From positions 11,007,451 to 11,071,450 of the forward strand of contig OZ024897.1 in assembly GCA_964017195.1 (NCBI GenBank): a stretch of 64,000 nucleotides of DNA, written 5' to 3'. The DNA comes from Siderastrea radians. Taxonomy: Eukaryota > Cnidaria > Anthozoa > Scleractinia > Rhizangiidae. The number at the start of each line of letters is the position of its first letter. Within the stretch, counting starts at the first letter, position 1. Under the pieces are notes generated by a model. It was not told the DNA's origin. It did no database searches and saw nothing but the letters and a program-made list of their open reading frames with translations. The translations under genes and the position numbers were made by a program. Of the stretch, positions 1-10,459 are shown piece by piece.

Positions 1-2173
1 GCTGCGTCTTGCACAACGGCCATGCATCTGAATTCTTTCTTCTAGAGCGAGGAGTCAGGCAAGATTGTCCCTTGTCGGGCCTCCTTTTTGTTATCGGAAT
101 CGAACTTTTCGCTAGGGCGGTAAAAAACGACCCGAATATCAAAGGTATTAATGTAGGCCAAAAGGAAATAAAAATCACACAATATGCGGATGACACCACG
201 GTCCTGGTACGTGACGGCGACTCAGTGCCAAGATTATTAAAACTTTTAGAAGAATTCAAAAAAGTCAGAGGCCTACAAATTAACACCAGCAAAACAGAAG
301 CCATGTGGTTAGGTACATGGAAAAGCCGCAAGGAGAAACCCTTCGGTTTCAAGTGGCCACATGATCCTGTTCTCGCTCTTGGAGTGCACTTTTCTTATGA
401 TTCTGAACGTGCCAAGAAGCTTAATTTGGAAGATAAGATAGCCACATTGGAAAAAACTCTCAATAACTGGAAGCGAAGAAAACTCACTCTTATTGGAAAA
501 ATACACATTGTGAAAACATTAGGCTTGTCCAAACTTATTTACAGCGCTTCTGTATTGGCAATGTCGAAACATACTGTAGAGAGAATTAACAAAATCATTT
601 TTAACTTCCTCTGGGATGGCAAACCTGCCAAAATAAAGAAAAAACTATTATTGCCGAAAAAAAGCATGGCGGACTAAAAATGATTGACTTTGAAATTATG
701 GAACGGTCACTCAAATTAGCTTGGATTAAAAGAATTGCAGAAAACAACCTCGCTGCGTGGAAAATAATTCCAGAACAGGCATTGAGCCAATACGGTGGTT
801 TCGCGTTTTTCTCTCAATGCCAGTAAGATATTAATTTTTGTGACCTTCAAAATTTACCGGAATTTTACCGAACCATTCTGAGTTACTGGCAAAATTTTAA
901 GCTCTTAACTGGTGTTGAAAAAGCAGCACAGAACCAAATAATTTGGAACAATCGCAACATTCTCGGAGACGGAAAACCAATTATGTATAAAGCGTGGCTC
1001 AAAAAAGGAATAATTCATATCAAGGATCTAATCAACGAAGACTTAAAGTTTCTTTCTCTAACCGATCTTAAAGCAAAATTCAACTTAGAAGTACCTTTCA
1101 CTGTCTATTATGGCCTAGTAAATGCTATCCCAGCAAGTTGGAAAGAAAACATCCAAAATACGGATGTTGCCCCATCAGAAGTCGTACCGTCTCTCCTACT
1201 TCCCTCTACCAAAATAGCTTACTCGACCATACTTGGCAAAAGCTACTCTGTACCAACAGCTGAGAGTAAGATTTTAAATTATGGCTTCACTACAGACAAC
1301 ATCCAAAAGGTCTATATGCTTCCATTTCAAATTTTGAAGGAGCCAAAGTCAATAATTTTCCAGTTTAAAATCATTCACAACATCCTACCCACGCAATCTA
1401 GCTTGTTCCGTGCGGGTATAAAAGACAGTGACATATGCCCCTCATGTAATTCTGAAAGCCAATCTTTAAGTCACATGTTGATTACATGTGATACTTCCTC
1501 GTCGATTTGGAACCACTTCAAACACTGGTGGCAAAAAAGCTTTCAGGAACAAACAAATTTACCCGAAAGCGTGATTCTGTATGGCTGGCACAAAAAATCA
1601 AACACCTGGCTAGTGTTCAACTACACGCTCATTATTGCAAAATACCACATTTTCACCACAAGTGTAGGCAATGGGAACCTGGATTTTGAAGGTTTTCTCT
1701 CACGCCTGAAAAGCGAGCTTACTATTCTGCGAACAATAGCATCTACAAATAACAATCTGGAGCAATTTACAGAAACTTGGACCGCTGTGTGATAGGGCTA
1801 GAGGTATGTGTGTGTACTTCTCTGTGCGTCCGTCGCTTTGCTGTTAGCTGCGCTAATGCTCTTATACAATTCGTTTACCTTCCTTTTTTTTTCTTTTTGT
1901 GCCCTGTGGAGTAGTGCAGGATATTGTATTATTTTGTAATTTTAGTATCATAAGTTACTGTTTAGCAATTAAGTATTATACGTTATTGTTAAGTGTTTCA
2001 TTGTAAGTTTCGCTTGTAGCCTACTAAGTCTGTATCGTTGTAAAACAGTGTAGAGTACTTTTATAACATGTAATTAAGTATTGTACGTTAGTGTATAATT
2101 TTCATTGTATAGTAGCGTGTAGATTTGTAATTGCACTAATAAAAAAAAATGTTCAACTGAAAAAAAAAAAAAG
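1..2173 (+). mobile_element. L1/Tx1-like LINE, 3' part, dead
   Basis: Non-LTR retrotransposon entering from the left window edge, so its 5' part is not seen. It contains the reverse transcriptase core, then the thumb and C-terminal region, a roughly 350-bp AT-rich 3' UTR, and an A-rich end (an A-run, a short spacer and a second A-run near 2160-2173). The coding frame is broken (see the pseudogene entry), so this copy cannot move by itself. The L1/Tx1 assignment rests on the style of the RT and C-terminal motifs and is an inference. Confidence 0.85.
9..1792 (+). pseudogene. LINE ORF2 reverse transcriptase fragment
   Basis: The first open segment (9-677) carries an RT palm: RGVRQDCPLSGLLF (residues 14-27) and the catalytic YADD box (residues 59-62), followed by a thumb-like LSKLIYSASVLAMS. 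The frame shifts at an A-run near 655-662, where the next frame reads HGGLKMIDFEIMERSLKLAW. It then meets an in-frame TAA near 823 (after SQCQ) and resumes to 1792. The C-terminal part has a zinc-knuckle-like CPSC...H...C near 1436-1490 (ICPSCNSESQSLSHMLITCD), as in L1/Tx1 ORF2. At least one frameshift and one stop make it a pseudogene. There is no endonuclease domain because the window starts downstream of it. Confidence 0.85.
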
Positions 2174-2787
2174 AGACAGGCTGGAGGCACGCAATATACA
2201 TATCAGAACGGTATTGCTCTCGTATTGCCCTAGAATTCAACGAGAATGGAATACAAATAATTTATAAACAAGGACAGTATCTGCAGTAGTTCAAGTGATC
2301 GAACTCGCTATTTGCGTTCACAATTAGCAAAATCTGGTCCCTGAATTACAGAAATGGTACACAAATAAAGTTATCCTGACGTGTCAATGCTTCTGTCTGT
2401 ACTTTTGGAGAAAACTTTTCAAATATACGGAACGGAATAATCACCTGAATTTTCGTTTTTACGATCGAATGTTTTGTCACGCAAGATCGAGAGAAAATAC
2501 TGATATGGCGAGACCAGTAAATTTGCATGGAAGACCGCTTGACAGATGTACTATTTTCGGATCCATCCCCCAAAGAAACGCACGGATCATAAATCCTTAA
2601 AATCCGGATTTAGATTTGATCTGATGTATCCACTCGGAGTATGGATTCTTCAGATCACTAATCCCTGATTAATCTATTTTCGGATTTAGGCAAAGAAACG
2701 CAAAATCCTTAATCTGGATTTGGATTTTCCCAAAGAAACACACCCCTAATCTGCAATCTGTAAAAGTAATTATAGTACCATGTAAAC
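2174..2787. repeat. Unassigned AT-rich stretch with CAAAGAAAC repeats
   Basis: I see no gene here. Between about 2570 and 2755 the motif CAAAGAAACgCA occurs three times, each beside an AATCC/GGATTT-type block, which suggests a small degenerate interspersed repeat. The rest is unremarkable. Confidence 0.35.
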
Positions 2788-2988
2788 TAGACTGCGAGTA
2801 GTCTCTAATTTTGGCGATGCCGATTGTGGGGCGGGCAAAATACACACGCGCGCGCGCGAAATTTCGAGGAGACGCGACGCGAAGGGAGCGCCGAAAAGTG
2901 GCGTCTCCTCGAACTTTCGCGCGCGCGCGTGTGTATTTTGCCCGCCCCACAATCACAATCGCCAAAATTAGAGACTACTCGCAGTCTA
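2788..2988. mobile_element. Near-perfect palindromic MITE (foldback)
   Basis: Two arms of about 85-90 bases read as reverse complements: TAGACTGCGAGTAGTCTC... on the left and its complement ending ...GCAGTCTA on the right. They surround a short GC-rich loop near 2875-2895. Each arm contains a (CG)n tract (ACACACGCGCGCGCGCG). The arms differ at only a few bases, so the element is young or under gene conversion. It sits just left of the large inverted-repeat-bounded block. Confidence 0.8.
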
Positions 2989-3098
2989 CATGTAAACAAT
3001 GACTCATTAGCGTGCATATGCCGCACTCTAGGATTCCACAGAGATTATAATTAGAAATAGCTTAATTGAGCTTTTTCTCCCAATGGGGCAGCCTCCGC

Positions 3099-3177
3099 TC
3101 GAGTGTAGGTTTTTGTCGAGAGTCGAGGGTCGAGGGTAATATGTCGAGGGTCGAGGGAAAAATGTCGAGGGTTCAAA
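3099..3177 (+). repeat. Left inverted terminal repeat of the 7.5-kb block
   Basis: Begins TCGAGTGTAGG and continues as two or three GTCGAGGG-type subrepeats separated by T/A-rich spacers, then GGTTCAAAAATG. The partner on the opposite strand lies at 10460-10569 and has one extra subrepeat. Confidence 0.8.
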
Positions 3178-3314
3178 AATGTCATCTACATTCAGGCTTT
3201 GAGTCTCTTGTCAAAAAGCGAGAATTCTTAGGTCGTTTCTGCATCATTGAACAGTTTACATTTTTGTATACGATTGAATACTTTCATGCAGTTAGCAGCA
3301 TTCTGAAGATATCC

Positions 3315-4109
3315 AGGCATCGCAAGCGAGGAAGTTTATCAAACGCTGTGGCGATATGCCCGGCAGCAGTCTCAAATAGACTAAAATGTTCACCAAATTT
3401 CCCCAGAAAGCCTTTCTCAAACCTCATGAAACTATTATATCTTTGTTTAGAAATGTCAAGCGCCTGGGCTCACTATAAATTCGCTACGTTACCAGGAAAT
3501 ATTTCTTCCCAGACTGCCCAGCAGACTGCCGTCTCAAATGGACTAAAATGCCCGGCAGTCGGAAATTTGTATCTCATTCAGCATTTCCACCCGCTTGTGA
3601 GTATTCGATGTTTCTCTCAATGTTATATAACTAATTCAGTGTCAGCTTTTAATTAGAACTGATTTCTTTTAAATTTTCCGACTGCCGGGCAATTAGTCCA
3701 TTTGAGACCGTGCCCGGCAGTCTGAGCAGAAATGTTTCGAAGTGTCAACAGCATAGCGAATTTATTGTGAGCCCAGGCTTAGACATTTCTTCAACTACTG
3801 AAAAACCAAAATGATTTTTGGAATCGCTTGACGTTGCTAAGCGAACATCTTATACTCTCAAGCCGTTTGTATGAGCCTAGCAGTGGAAATTCTGTAACAT
3901 GCACACTTTCCGACTGCGGAGCTGAAACTTTTCAGTGTCGAGGTCATAGCGATGACCAGCGATTTCATAGACTCTTCATAGTATGCCCACGCGAAAATAT
4001 CCCATTAACTACACAGCCAAAATAATTTTTGGTGAACATTTTAGTCTATTTGAGACTGTTGCCGGGCATATAGCCACAGCGTTTGATAAACTTCCTCGCT
4101 GCGATGCCT
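3315..4109. mobile_element. Nested foldback element with CCCGGCAGTC motifs
   Basis: The outer arms (3315-3403 and 4028-4109) and inner arms (3452-3572 and 3677-3790) are both inverted-repeat pairs around a loop near 3573-3676. Both carry variants of GTCTCAAATgGACTAAAAT next to GCCCGGCAGTC. The structure is a long imperfect hairpin, partly eroded between the two arm pairs. The open frame at 3066-3656 is incidental to it. Confidence 0.75.
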
Positions 4110-4111
4110 TA

Positions 4112-5507
4112 TTCCGAAAACGCGGGGTGGGGGTGCGGGGTGCGGGGTGCGGGGTGCGGGGTGCGGGGTGCGGACTGCGGTTTGCGGGGTCAACAAAAAC
4201 CGAAAAAAATTTTTAAAAAATAACAATAATACAGCCAAAATAAAAAGGAAAACAAACGAAAATAGCTAAATACATACAAAAATACAATAAAAAATACAAG
4301 AGAATGTAAAAATAGAGCGAGAATTGAATATTTAACTGTCACGCGAACCAATAAATAAGCGAATAAATAAATAAATAAATAACGAGAAATTTTTGTCATT
4401 TGTAATAATCGTGAGGTCGCCGTAGAACACTATTTTTCGCTCTCTTTGTCATTTTATTTTATTTCTGCTGCATTTTCACCGCTTCTGTGACCAAAACAAA
4501 ACACAGCTGAACCGTGTGTCGAGCAATCCGAGTTAATCAGACACCATGTTGATTTCACGCACGAAAATAAAATCGTACAGTAAGGGATGGACCATTAAGT
4601 ATTTGATAGGAGGGGATGGGGTGGGCATTTTTTTCTGCAGGAATTTGTTTTCGCGGCTAAAAGCTTTGTATGAATTTTATTTCACTAGCTTGCCATGTAT
4701 CTCTTTGCTTTGTGCCGCTATGCACGATTTTTATTTCTTCTGCAGAGACGCTGTACAGGAATTCTGTTTTCTTACTTGCCAACCAACCCCAGCCCCCTTC
4801 AAAAAGAGAATTGTCCGTCAGCAAACAGCTATGTCTGCGACTGGACATGGACAGCCGATTGTTCACTTCAGTTTCTTTGGAAAAAACTAACTTGTGTTTT
4901 TAGAAATAACGATATTATTAAATTCATGGAACCCAAAATGCAACTGAACGGTATATCGAGCGATCGGAGCCAATAGAGTTGATTTTACACACGAGAATAA
5001 AATCGTGCCGTGCTTGCGGAACTGTTCCCGTAAATTTGCAATCTTAGCATCGTCAATCTTCTGCTTGATCTTAGCATCAATTAACCATTGGTTCATACGT
5101 CAGCGTGCTTCATCGAGATATGAAGCACACGGGAAGTTTGGAGAGCACTCAAGAAGCTAGAGTTGCTCTCAGCTACGCCTCGAGCAACTCTTACGCATCT
5201 TTCGTGCTCTCCAAACTTCCCGCGTGCTTCATATCTCGATGAAGCACGCTGACGTATGAACCAATTGTTAAGTCAATGTATAGTGCACAATTTTATTCTC
5301 GTGCGTGAAATTGGTTCGCGTGAGATGCAAATAATCAATGTTCTCTTTATTTGTATATTTTACTTGTACATTTAAATTGTCACGGTATTTTTGTCTGGAT
5401 TAAGCTATTTTCTTTTGATTTCGTCTCTTCTGTTATTATTTTAAATTTTTTCGGTGTTTTTGACCTCGCACCCCGCACCCCGCCCCCCGCACCCCGCGTT
5501 TTTGGAA
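4112..5507. mobile_element. 1.4-kb element with G-rich (TGCGGGG)n inverted termini
   Basis: The left end reads TTCCGAAAACGCGGGGTG, then five or more TGCGGGG units (about 4125-4175). The right end (5463-5507) is its complement, with CACCCCGC units ending in ...GCGTTTTTGGAA. The interior is AT-rich and holds a second inverted pair (near 4520-4590 against 4950-5010) and a separate hairpin at 5087-5265. I found no protein-coding content. The G-rich ends could form G-quadruplexes. Confidence 0.65.
5087..5265. mobile_element. Palindromic hairpin MITE
   Basis: Arms of about 65 bases starting ATTGGTTCATACGTCAGC and ending in the complement are nearly identical. They surround a loop near 5153-5205 that itself contains AGAGTTGCTC/GAGCAACTCT. 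Confidence 0.8.
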
Positions 5508-5529
5508 CACCCCTTATCTCAGGGTCGGC

Positions 5530-5655
5530 CAGGGGGGGTAGTGGTATACCAGTATACCCGAAAAAAAATCGCCAAAATACCCAAAAATACCCAAAACTCC
5601 TCCCAATATACCCAAAATAGATTGAAGCGTTGTATACTGTATACCCAAAATTAGT
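5530..5655 (+). repeat. Degenerate ATACCCAAAA minisatellite
   Basis: Repeated tATACCC(A)n units of about 9-12 bases (GTATACCC..., AATACCCAAAAATACCCAAAA...). No coding signal. Confidence 0.6.
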
Positions 5656-5859
5656 AGTAACAAAGCAAGCACTTATTTAGCACTCCACCAACAAGGAAGA
5701 GACATGCATCATTCGTTATCCATTTAATTGAGAACTGGCAATCAGTCAATCCACACTGAGGCCGGACTGTCATTACTTTCTCACGATAACAGATCACACG
5801 GTCACAAGGAATGGTCACGTGTCAGATTGAATAGAAAGATGGTTGGCTATGGTTCATGA

Positions 5860-6269
5860 ATTTTAAGGGGTACACTGGTATTTCTTGAGAAGACCATTGA
5901 ACCACTGGAAAATGTCAAGAAAGAGGTTGTTGTTGTTCACAGTGAGAGTCTTGATCAAGAAACTTTAGCTCCTCCCGAAGCGGATAATGGCCGGTCTCGT
6001 GGGCGTGCTCAAAAACGGCGGCGGTCTGGGTACACGCGAGTCGTATCTTTAATTCTTTCATGCATAGATCTTCCTGTTTCCCATGTCAGCGATGTAGACT
6101 TTGCCGCACTCATAGGAAATCCTGTAAACCACGTACGCCATCTCGTTTATTCGGATCAACCGTTAGAAAATGTTCCTAGAAATTTCGTCATCCCTTGTTT
6201 TAGACGCACAAACGTTTTATTGTTCTCTAATGATAATAAAAAAATAGGTTCAAGTGCAATTTTGCCTTG
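5860..6269 (+). CDS. Unrecognised open frame without a start codon, possible captured exon
   Basis: This 136-codon frame is open from just after a TGA (5857-5859) to a TGA at 6267-6269 and contains no methionine. It is charged and of non-repetitive composition, unlike the surrounding repeats: a KEVVVVHSESLDQ segment, then a basic cluster RSRGRAQKRRRSGY that resembles a nuclear localisation signal, then a more hydrophobic DLPVSHVSDVDFAALIG segment. It could be an internal or last exon with its acceptor near 5880-5890, or chance. I recognise no family. It lies inside the inverted-repeat-bounded block, 26 bases from a candidate exon on the other strand. Confidence 0.25.
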
Positions 6270-6295
6270 AATCGCTTAATAAAACAAAAAGTCAC

Positions 6296-6421
6296 CTGCC
6301 GTTGCTGCCATTCTCCTGCTTCTTTTGGGTATGTTGTGTTGCACGTCGGTTTCGTCCTCTCTTTCAATCAAATCATCATCAGCGGTAAGTTCCGGTTCTT
6401 CAAAAGAGATAACTTTGTGTT
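6296..6421 (-). CDS. Candidate internal exon of an unknown gene
   Basis: On the minus strand an acceptor-like CCACCGCATCAG precedes 126 open bases that end before a GTGACT donor. Both borders are phase 1, so the exon is symmetric and adds 42 codons. The peptide is strongly acidic and then basic (SFEEPELTADDD, then ER.DETD, then KRSRRMAATAG). The acceptor lies about 10 bases from the edge of the 1.46-kb duplicated segment, which is where homology between the two copies begins. No family was recognised. It does not join the last visible TAOK exon in phase. Confidence 0.25.
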
Positions 6422-6430
6422 CTGATGCGG

Positions 6431-7768
6431 TGGGGAGTAGCAAGGAGCGACAGGCCTGCACGACTTCTAACAGTGGAAACATTTATATAATGTAGCCTCT
6501 TAATATTTTTGTACTGACAAGTATGTGGTTTTTAAGAAAGGATTGTTGTTGCAATGACTGTCTTGGTTTTATAAAGTGCCATTAAAGCGTGTTTGAGCTT
6601 TGGCACCGTTTGTTGACATTGAGTTCAGTCAAATGCGTAACAATTAGCCCCTTTTGAAACTGTGAGTTTCGTGTCGATAGGGCTCGATATGTTTCCTCCT
6701 TTTGAAAGCAAGTCTTTCGACTGCCGATTTGTACAGGCAAGACCATGGTTTCGACCCTCCACATGGGTCTCGTCAGTTGCCGGGATTGGTTTTGCGAGTT
6801 GCTCTTATGCAAGCTCATGTACGTTTTGAGAATGACAAGGCATTCTGTTTGGCAAACGTTTTCCGTTGTGTATTTATACCCACTATGTGGATTAAAAATC
6901 CAGGATTTCTATTGGTTAATCAAAGGCGGCCAACTGTCAGATGTGGTTTTCGATCCTTATCCATTTGAAGCTTACGTGTGTTTGTATATGTTGCGTTTTT
7001 GACATTTTAGCACTCTTTTTTAGGTTGAATTGAGGAGTTGGCCGTTATCTGATTTGATGCGTACAATCTTTTTGCATAGCTGCAGTGTAGTTGTTTTGAA
7101 TGTGGTGCAAATTGCTCTTTCACTCCTGTGATTTTTACTGAGTGCTGATATGTGATTTTCTAACACGTGTGCTTATATTTGGGCAGTAGTGTTGCTATTT
7201 GCTAGCTACGCGTTCTATATCACGGTCTTTCGACCAATTTTTTCTTCTTTCATATTTGAAGTGGGATTGGTTTGGAGGTATTTTAGAGGTAATTGAAGCG
7301 AGCCGTTACATTTTAAGCGTCGCATGTTTAGGATTTTGACAACTCAAGGTCATATCAGTATGAAGGACTCCTGTGGCTTTTGCCCTTGGATTGTGTCTGT
7401 GTTAATAAGCGACTCAATGTAGTCTCGAATCTTTACTCTACTTACTCTACTCTACTCTACTTGTTATTTTCAAGATGTGTTTATAGGTAAAGGTAGAGCG
7501 TAAAAATTCAATTACGTTCCACCAAATATTCAGTAGATAACGTTTTTATAGCCACGTATGTAGGATGTTAAGATCGAAAAATGTGCATTCTAACTGGTCC
7601 TTGCCAGCCAGTCAGCTTGCTGTGATTTCGATCGGATAAGATTTGTAGCTATAGCTTTTTTTTATAAGAGGACTGTACTGAAATGCGCTTTCTTTCACAA
7701 TGTTAAAATGTTTTTTGCGTACTATGTAATCCCCTGCAGAAATACACAACAGGTTGTTTTATTTCCTC
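6431..7768 (+). repeat. 1.46-kb direct duplication, copy A
   Basis: Matches 7889-9220 at an offset of about 1458 with only scattered single-base changes. It includes a CTCTA microsatellite (about 7436-7468). The small open frames in it (for example 6582-6818 and 6702-6968) recur almost unchanged in copy B. They look like passengers of a recent duplication, because they resemble no protein I know and overlap one another on both strands. Confidence 0.85.
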
Positions 7769-9881
7769 GGCATTGAGGTGATGTGTTAGGTAGTTGGCGT
7801 GTATTTCTTGATAGGTTTTTACAGTACATATTCTGATGGCTAATGGTTTCACGCGTTAGAACGGGGCTCTGTCTGAATACAATCACAGTGGGGAGTAGCA
7901 AGGAGTGACAGGCCTTCACGACTTCTAACAGTGGAAACATTTATATAATGTAGCCTCTTAATATTTTTGTACTGACAAGTATGTGATTTTTAAGAAAGGA
8001 TTGTTGTTGCAATGACTGTCTTGGTTTCATAAAGTGCCATTAAAGCGTGTTTGAGCTTTGGCACCGTTTGTTGACATTGAGTTCAGTCAAATGCGTAACA
8101 ATTAGCCCCTTTTGAAACTGTGAGTTTCGTGTCGATAGGGCTCGATATGTTTCCTCCTTTTGAAAGCAAGTCTTTCGACTGCCGATTTGTACAGGCAAGA
8201 CCATGGTTTCGACCCTCCACATGGGTCTCGTCAGTTGCCGGGATTGGTTTTGCGAGTTGCTCTTATGCAAGCTCATGTACGTTTTGAGAATGACAAGGCA
8301 TTCTGTTTGGCAAACGTTTTCCGTTGTGTATTTATACCCACTATGTGGATCAAAAATCCAGGATTTCTATTGGTTAATCAAAGGCGGCCAACTGTCAGAT
8401 GTGGTTTTCGATCCTTATCCATTTGAAGCTTACGTGTGTTTGTCTATGTTGCGTTTTTGACATTTTAACACTCTTTTTTAGATTGAATTGAGGAGTTGGC
8501 CGTTATCTGATTTGATGCGTACAATCTTTTTGCATAGCTGCAGTGTAGTTGTTTTGAATGTGGTGCAAATTGCTCTTTCACTCCTGTGATTTTTACTGAG
8601 TGCTGATATGTGATTTTCTAACACGTGTGCTTATATTTGGGCAGTAGTGTTGCTATTTGCTAGCTACGCGTTCTATATCACGGTCTTTCGACCAATTTTT
8701 TCTTCTTTTATATTTGAAGTGGGATTGGTTTGGAGGTATTTTAGAGGTAATTGAAGCGAGCCGTTACATTTTAAGCGTCGCATGTTTAGGATTTTGACAA
8801 CTCAAGGTCATATCAGTATGAAGGACTCCTGTGGCTTTTGACCTTGGATTGTGTCTGTGTTAATAAGCGACTCAATGTAGTCTCGAATCTTTACTCTACT
8901 TACTCTACTCTACTCTACTTGTTATTTTCAAGATGTGTTTATAGGTAAAGGTAGAGCGTAAAAATTCAATTACGTTCCACCAAATATTCAGTAGATAACG
9001 TTTTTATAGCCACGTATGTAGGATGTTAACATCGAAGAATGTGCATTCTAACTGGTCCTTGCCAGCCAGTCAGCTTGCTGTGATTTCGATCGGATAAGAT
9101 TTGTAGCTATAGCTTTTTTTATAAGAGGACTGTACTGAAATGCGCTTTCTTTCACAATGTTAAAATGTTTTTTGCGTACTATGTAATCCCCTGCAGAAAT
9201 ACACAACAGGTTGTTTTATTTCCGTTCTAACGCGTGAAACCATTAGCCATCAGAATATGTACTGTAAAAACCTATCAAGAAATACACGCCAACTACCTAA
9301 CACATCACCTCAATGCCGAGGAAATAAAACAACCTATTGTGTATTTCTGCAGGGGATTACATAGTACGCAAAAAATATTTTAACATTGTAAAAGAAAGCG
9401 CATTTCAGTACAGTCCTCTTATAAAAAAAAGCTATAGCTACAAATCTTATCCGATCGAGATCACAGCAAGCTGACTGGCTGGCAAGGACCAGTTAGAATG
9501 CACGTTTTTCGATGTTAACATCCTACATACGTGGCTATAAAAACGTTATCTACTGAATATTTGGTGGAACGTAATTGAATTTTTGCGCTCTACCTTTACC
9601 TATAAACACCTCTTGAAAATAACAACTGACAAGAAGAGTAAAGATTCGAGACTACATTGAGTCGCTTATTAACACAGACACAATCCAAGGTCAAAAGCCA
9701 CAGGAGTCCTTCATACCGATATGACCTTGAGTTGTCAAAATCCTAAACATGCGACGCTTAAAATGTAACGGCTCGCTTCAATTACCTCTAAAATACCTCC
9801 AAACCAATCCCACTTCAAATATGAAAAAAGAAAAAATTGGTCGAAAGACCGTGATATAGAACGCGTAGCTAGCAATTCGAG
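7198..9881. repeat. Large inverted repeat (arms about 670 bp)
   Basis: Bases 9221-9881 are the reverse complement of 7198-7868, including the unique 7769-7868 linker between copies A and B. Together with the direct copies this gives an A-linker-B-inverted(linker+A 3' part) arrangement able to form a hairpin with a 1.35-kb loop. The inverted arm has a few more differences than the direct copies, for example its CTCTA tract is contracted. Confidence 0.85.
7889..9220 (+). repeat. 1.46-kb direct duplication, copy B
   Basis: Second copy of the 6431-7768 segment. Its right border is immediately followed by the inverted partial third copy at 9221-9881. Confidence 0.85.
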
Positions 9882-10299
9882 AAAGGCGGAAAATCTTGCG
9901 ACCACAAGATACAAAAAAAGATCTTTAAAAAAGTAAAAATGACAACAAAATAAATTATTATTTACTCTATTTCTTCTTGTCAATAAATTGTTGCAATGAA
10001 GAAAGGTCGTGTACAAGCACTTTGTGAACTGGAAAAAAATTTTTTTTCGAGAAAATCGTAGTTCGCGTCGGCGGCGATGACGAGTGTGGTTTGAGACCAA
10101 AAAAAAAGGATGCTGGAGGAAAACCACGATGCTGGAGGGATGGTGTCGTGAACCCAGGCAGGCGGAGTTTGTTTGGGGGTGAAAGCGCTTAGGTGGGAAA
10201 TAAAGCCGTGTTGACTTGAAGCGGGCGCCTTCTTGGAAAATGCGTGACGTCACGCGCAAAGAGTCTAACAAACTAATTCTGTCGCGTTATTTCAGAGTT

Positions 10300-10372
10300 G
10301 GCTTGGTGGCGCAGTGGTACGGCGCGCTCATTGTAAATCAGAAGGATGGCGGTTCGAGTCTCGGGGCCGGTG
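10300..10372 (+). repeat. tRNA-like (SINE head) sequence
   Basis: A good polymerase III A box (TGGCGCAGTGG) and B box (GGTTCGAGTCT) occur at tRNA spacing, but the anticodon and acceptor stems do not pair well. A T-rich tail follows from about 10380. It is probably a tRNA-derived SINE head or decayed tRNA rather than a working tRNA gene. It sits close to the right inverted repeat of the 7.5-kb block. Confidence 0.5.
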
Positions 10373-10459
10373 CGACTGTTTGTTTTATTTTATTTTCTTT
10401 CTTTCAGTGTTTTTTGTTTTGTTTTGTTTTGTTTGTTTTTTAATTAAAATAAAAAAAAA

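Noticed and set aside
3066..3656. 196-codon frame at the left of the 7.5-kb block
   Set aside because: It runs through the terminal subrepeats and the foldback arms; composition follows the repeats.
4125..4200. Interstitial telomere
   Set aside because: The unit is TGCGGGG, not TTAGGG, and is matched by an inverted copy at 5,463-5,507, so it is an element end.
6582..6968. Small frames conserved between duplication copies A and B
   Set aside because: Conservation is explained by the recency of the duplication; frames overlap on both strands and have no motif.
9735..10271. 178-codon frame on the minus strand
   Set aside because: It spans the inverted third copy of the duplication and unrelated flank, with no recognisable domain.
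10300..10372. Working tRNA gene (Tyr or Thr)
   Set aside because: A and B boxes are good but the anticodon and acceptor stems do not pair, so it is listed only as tRNA-like.
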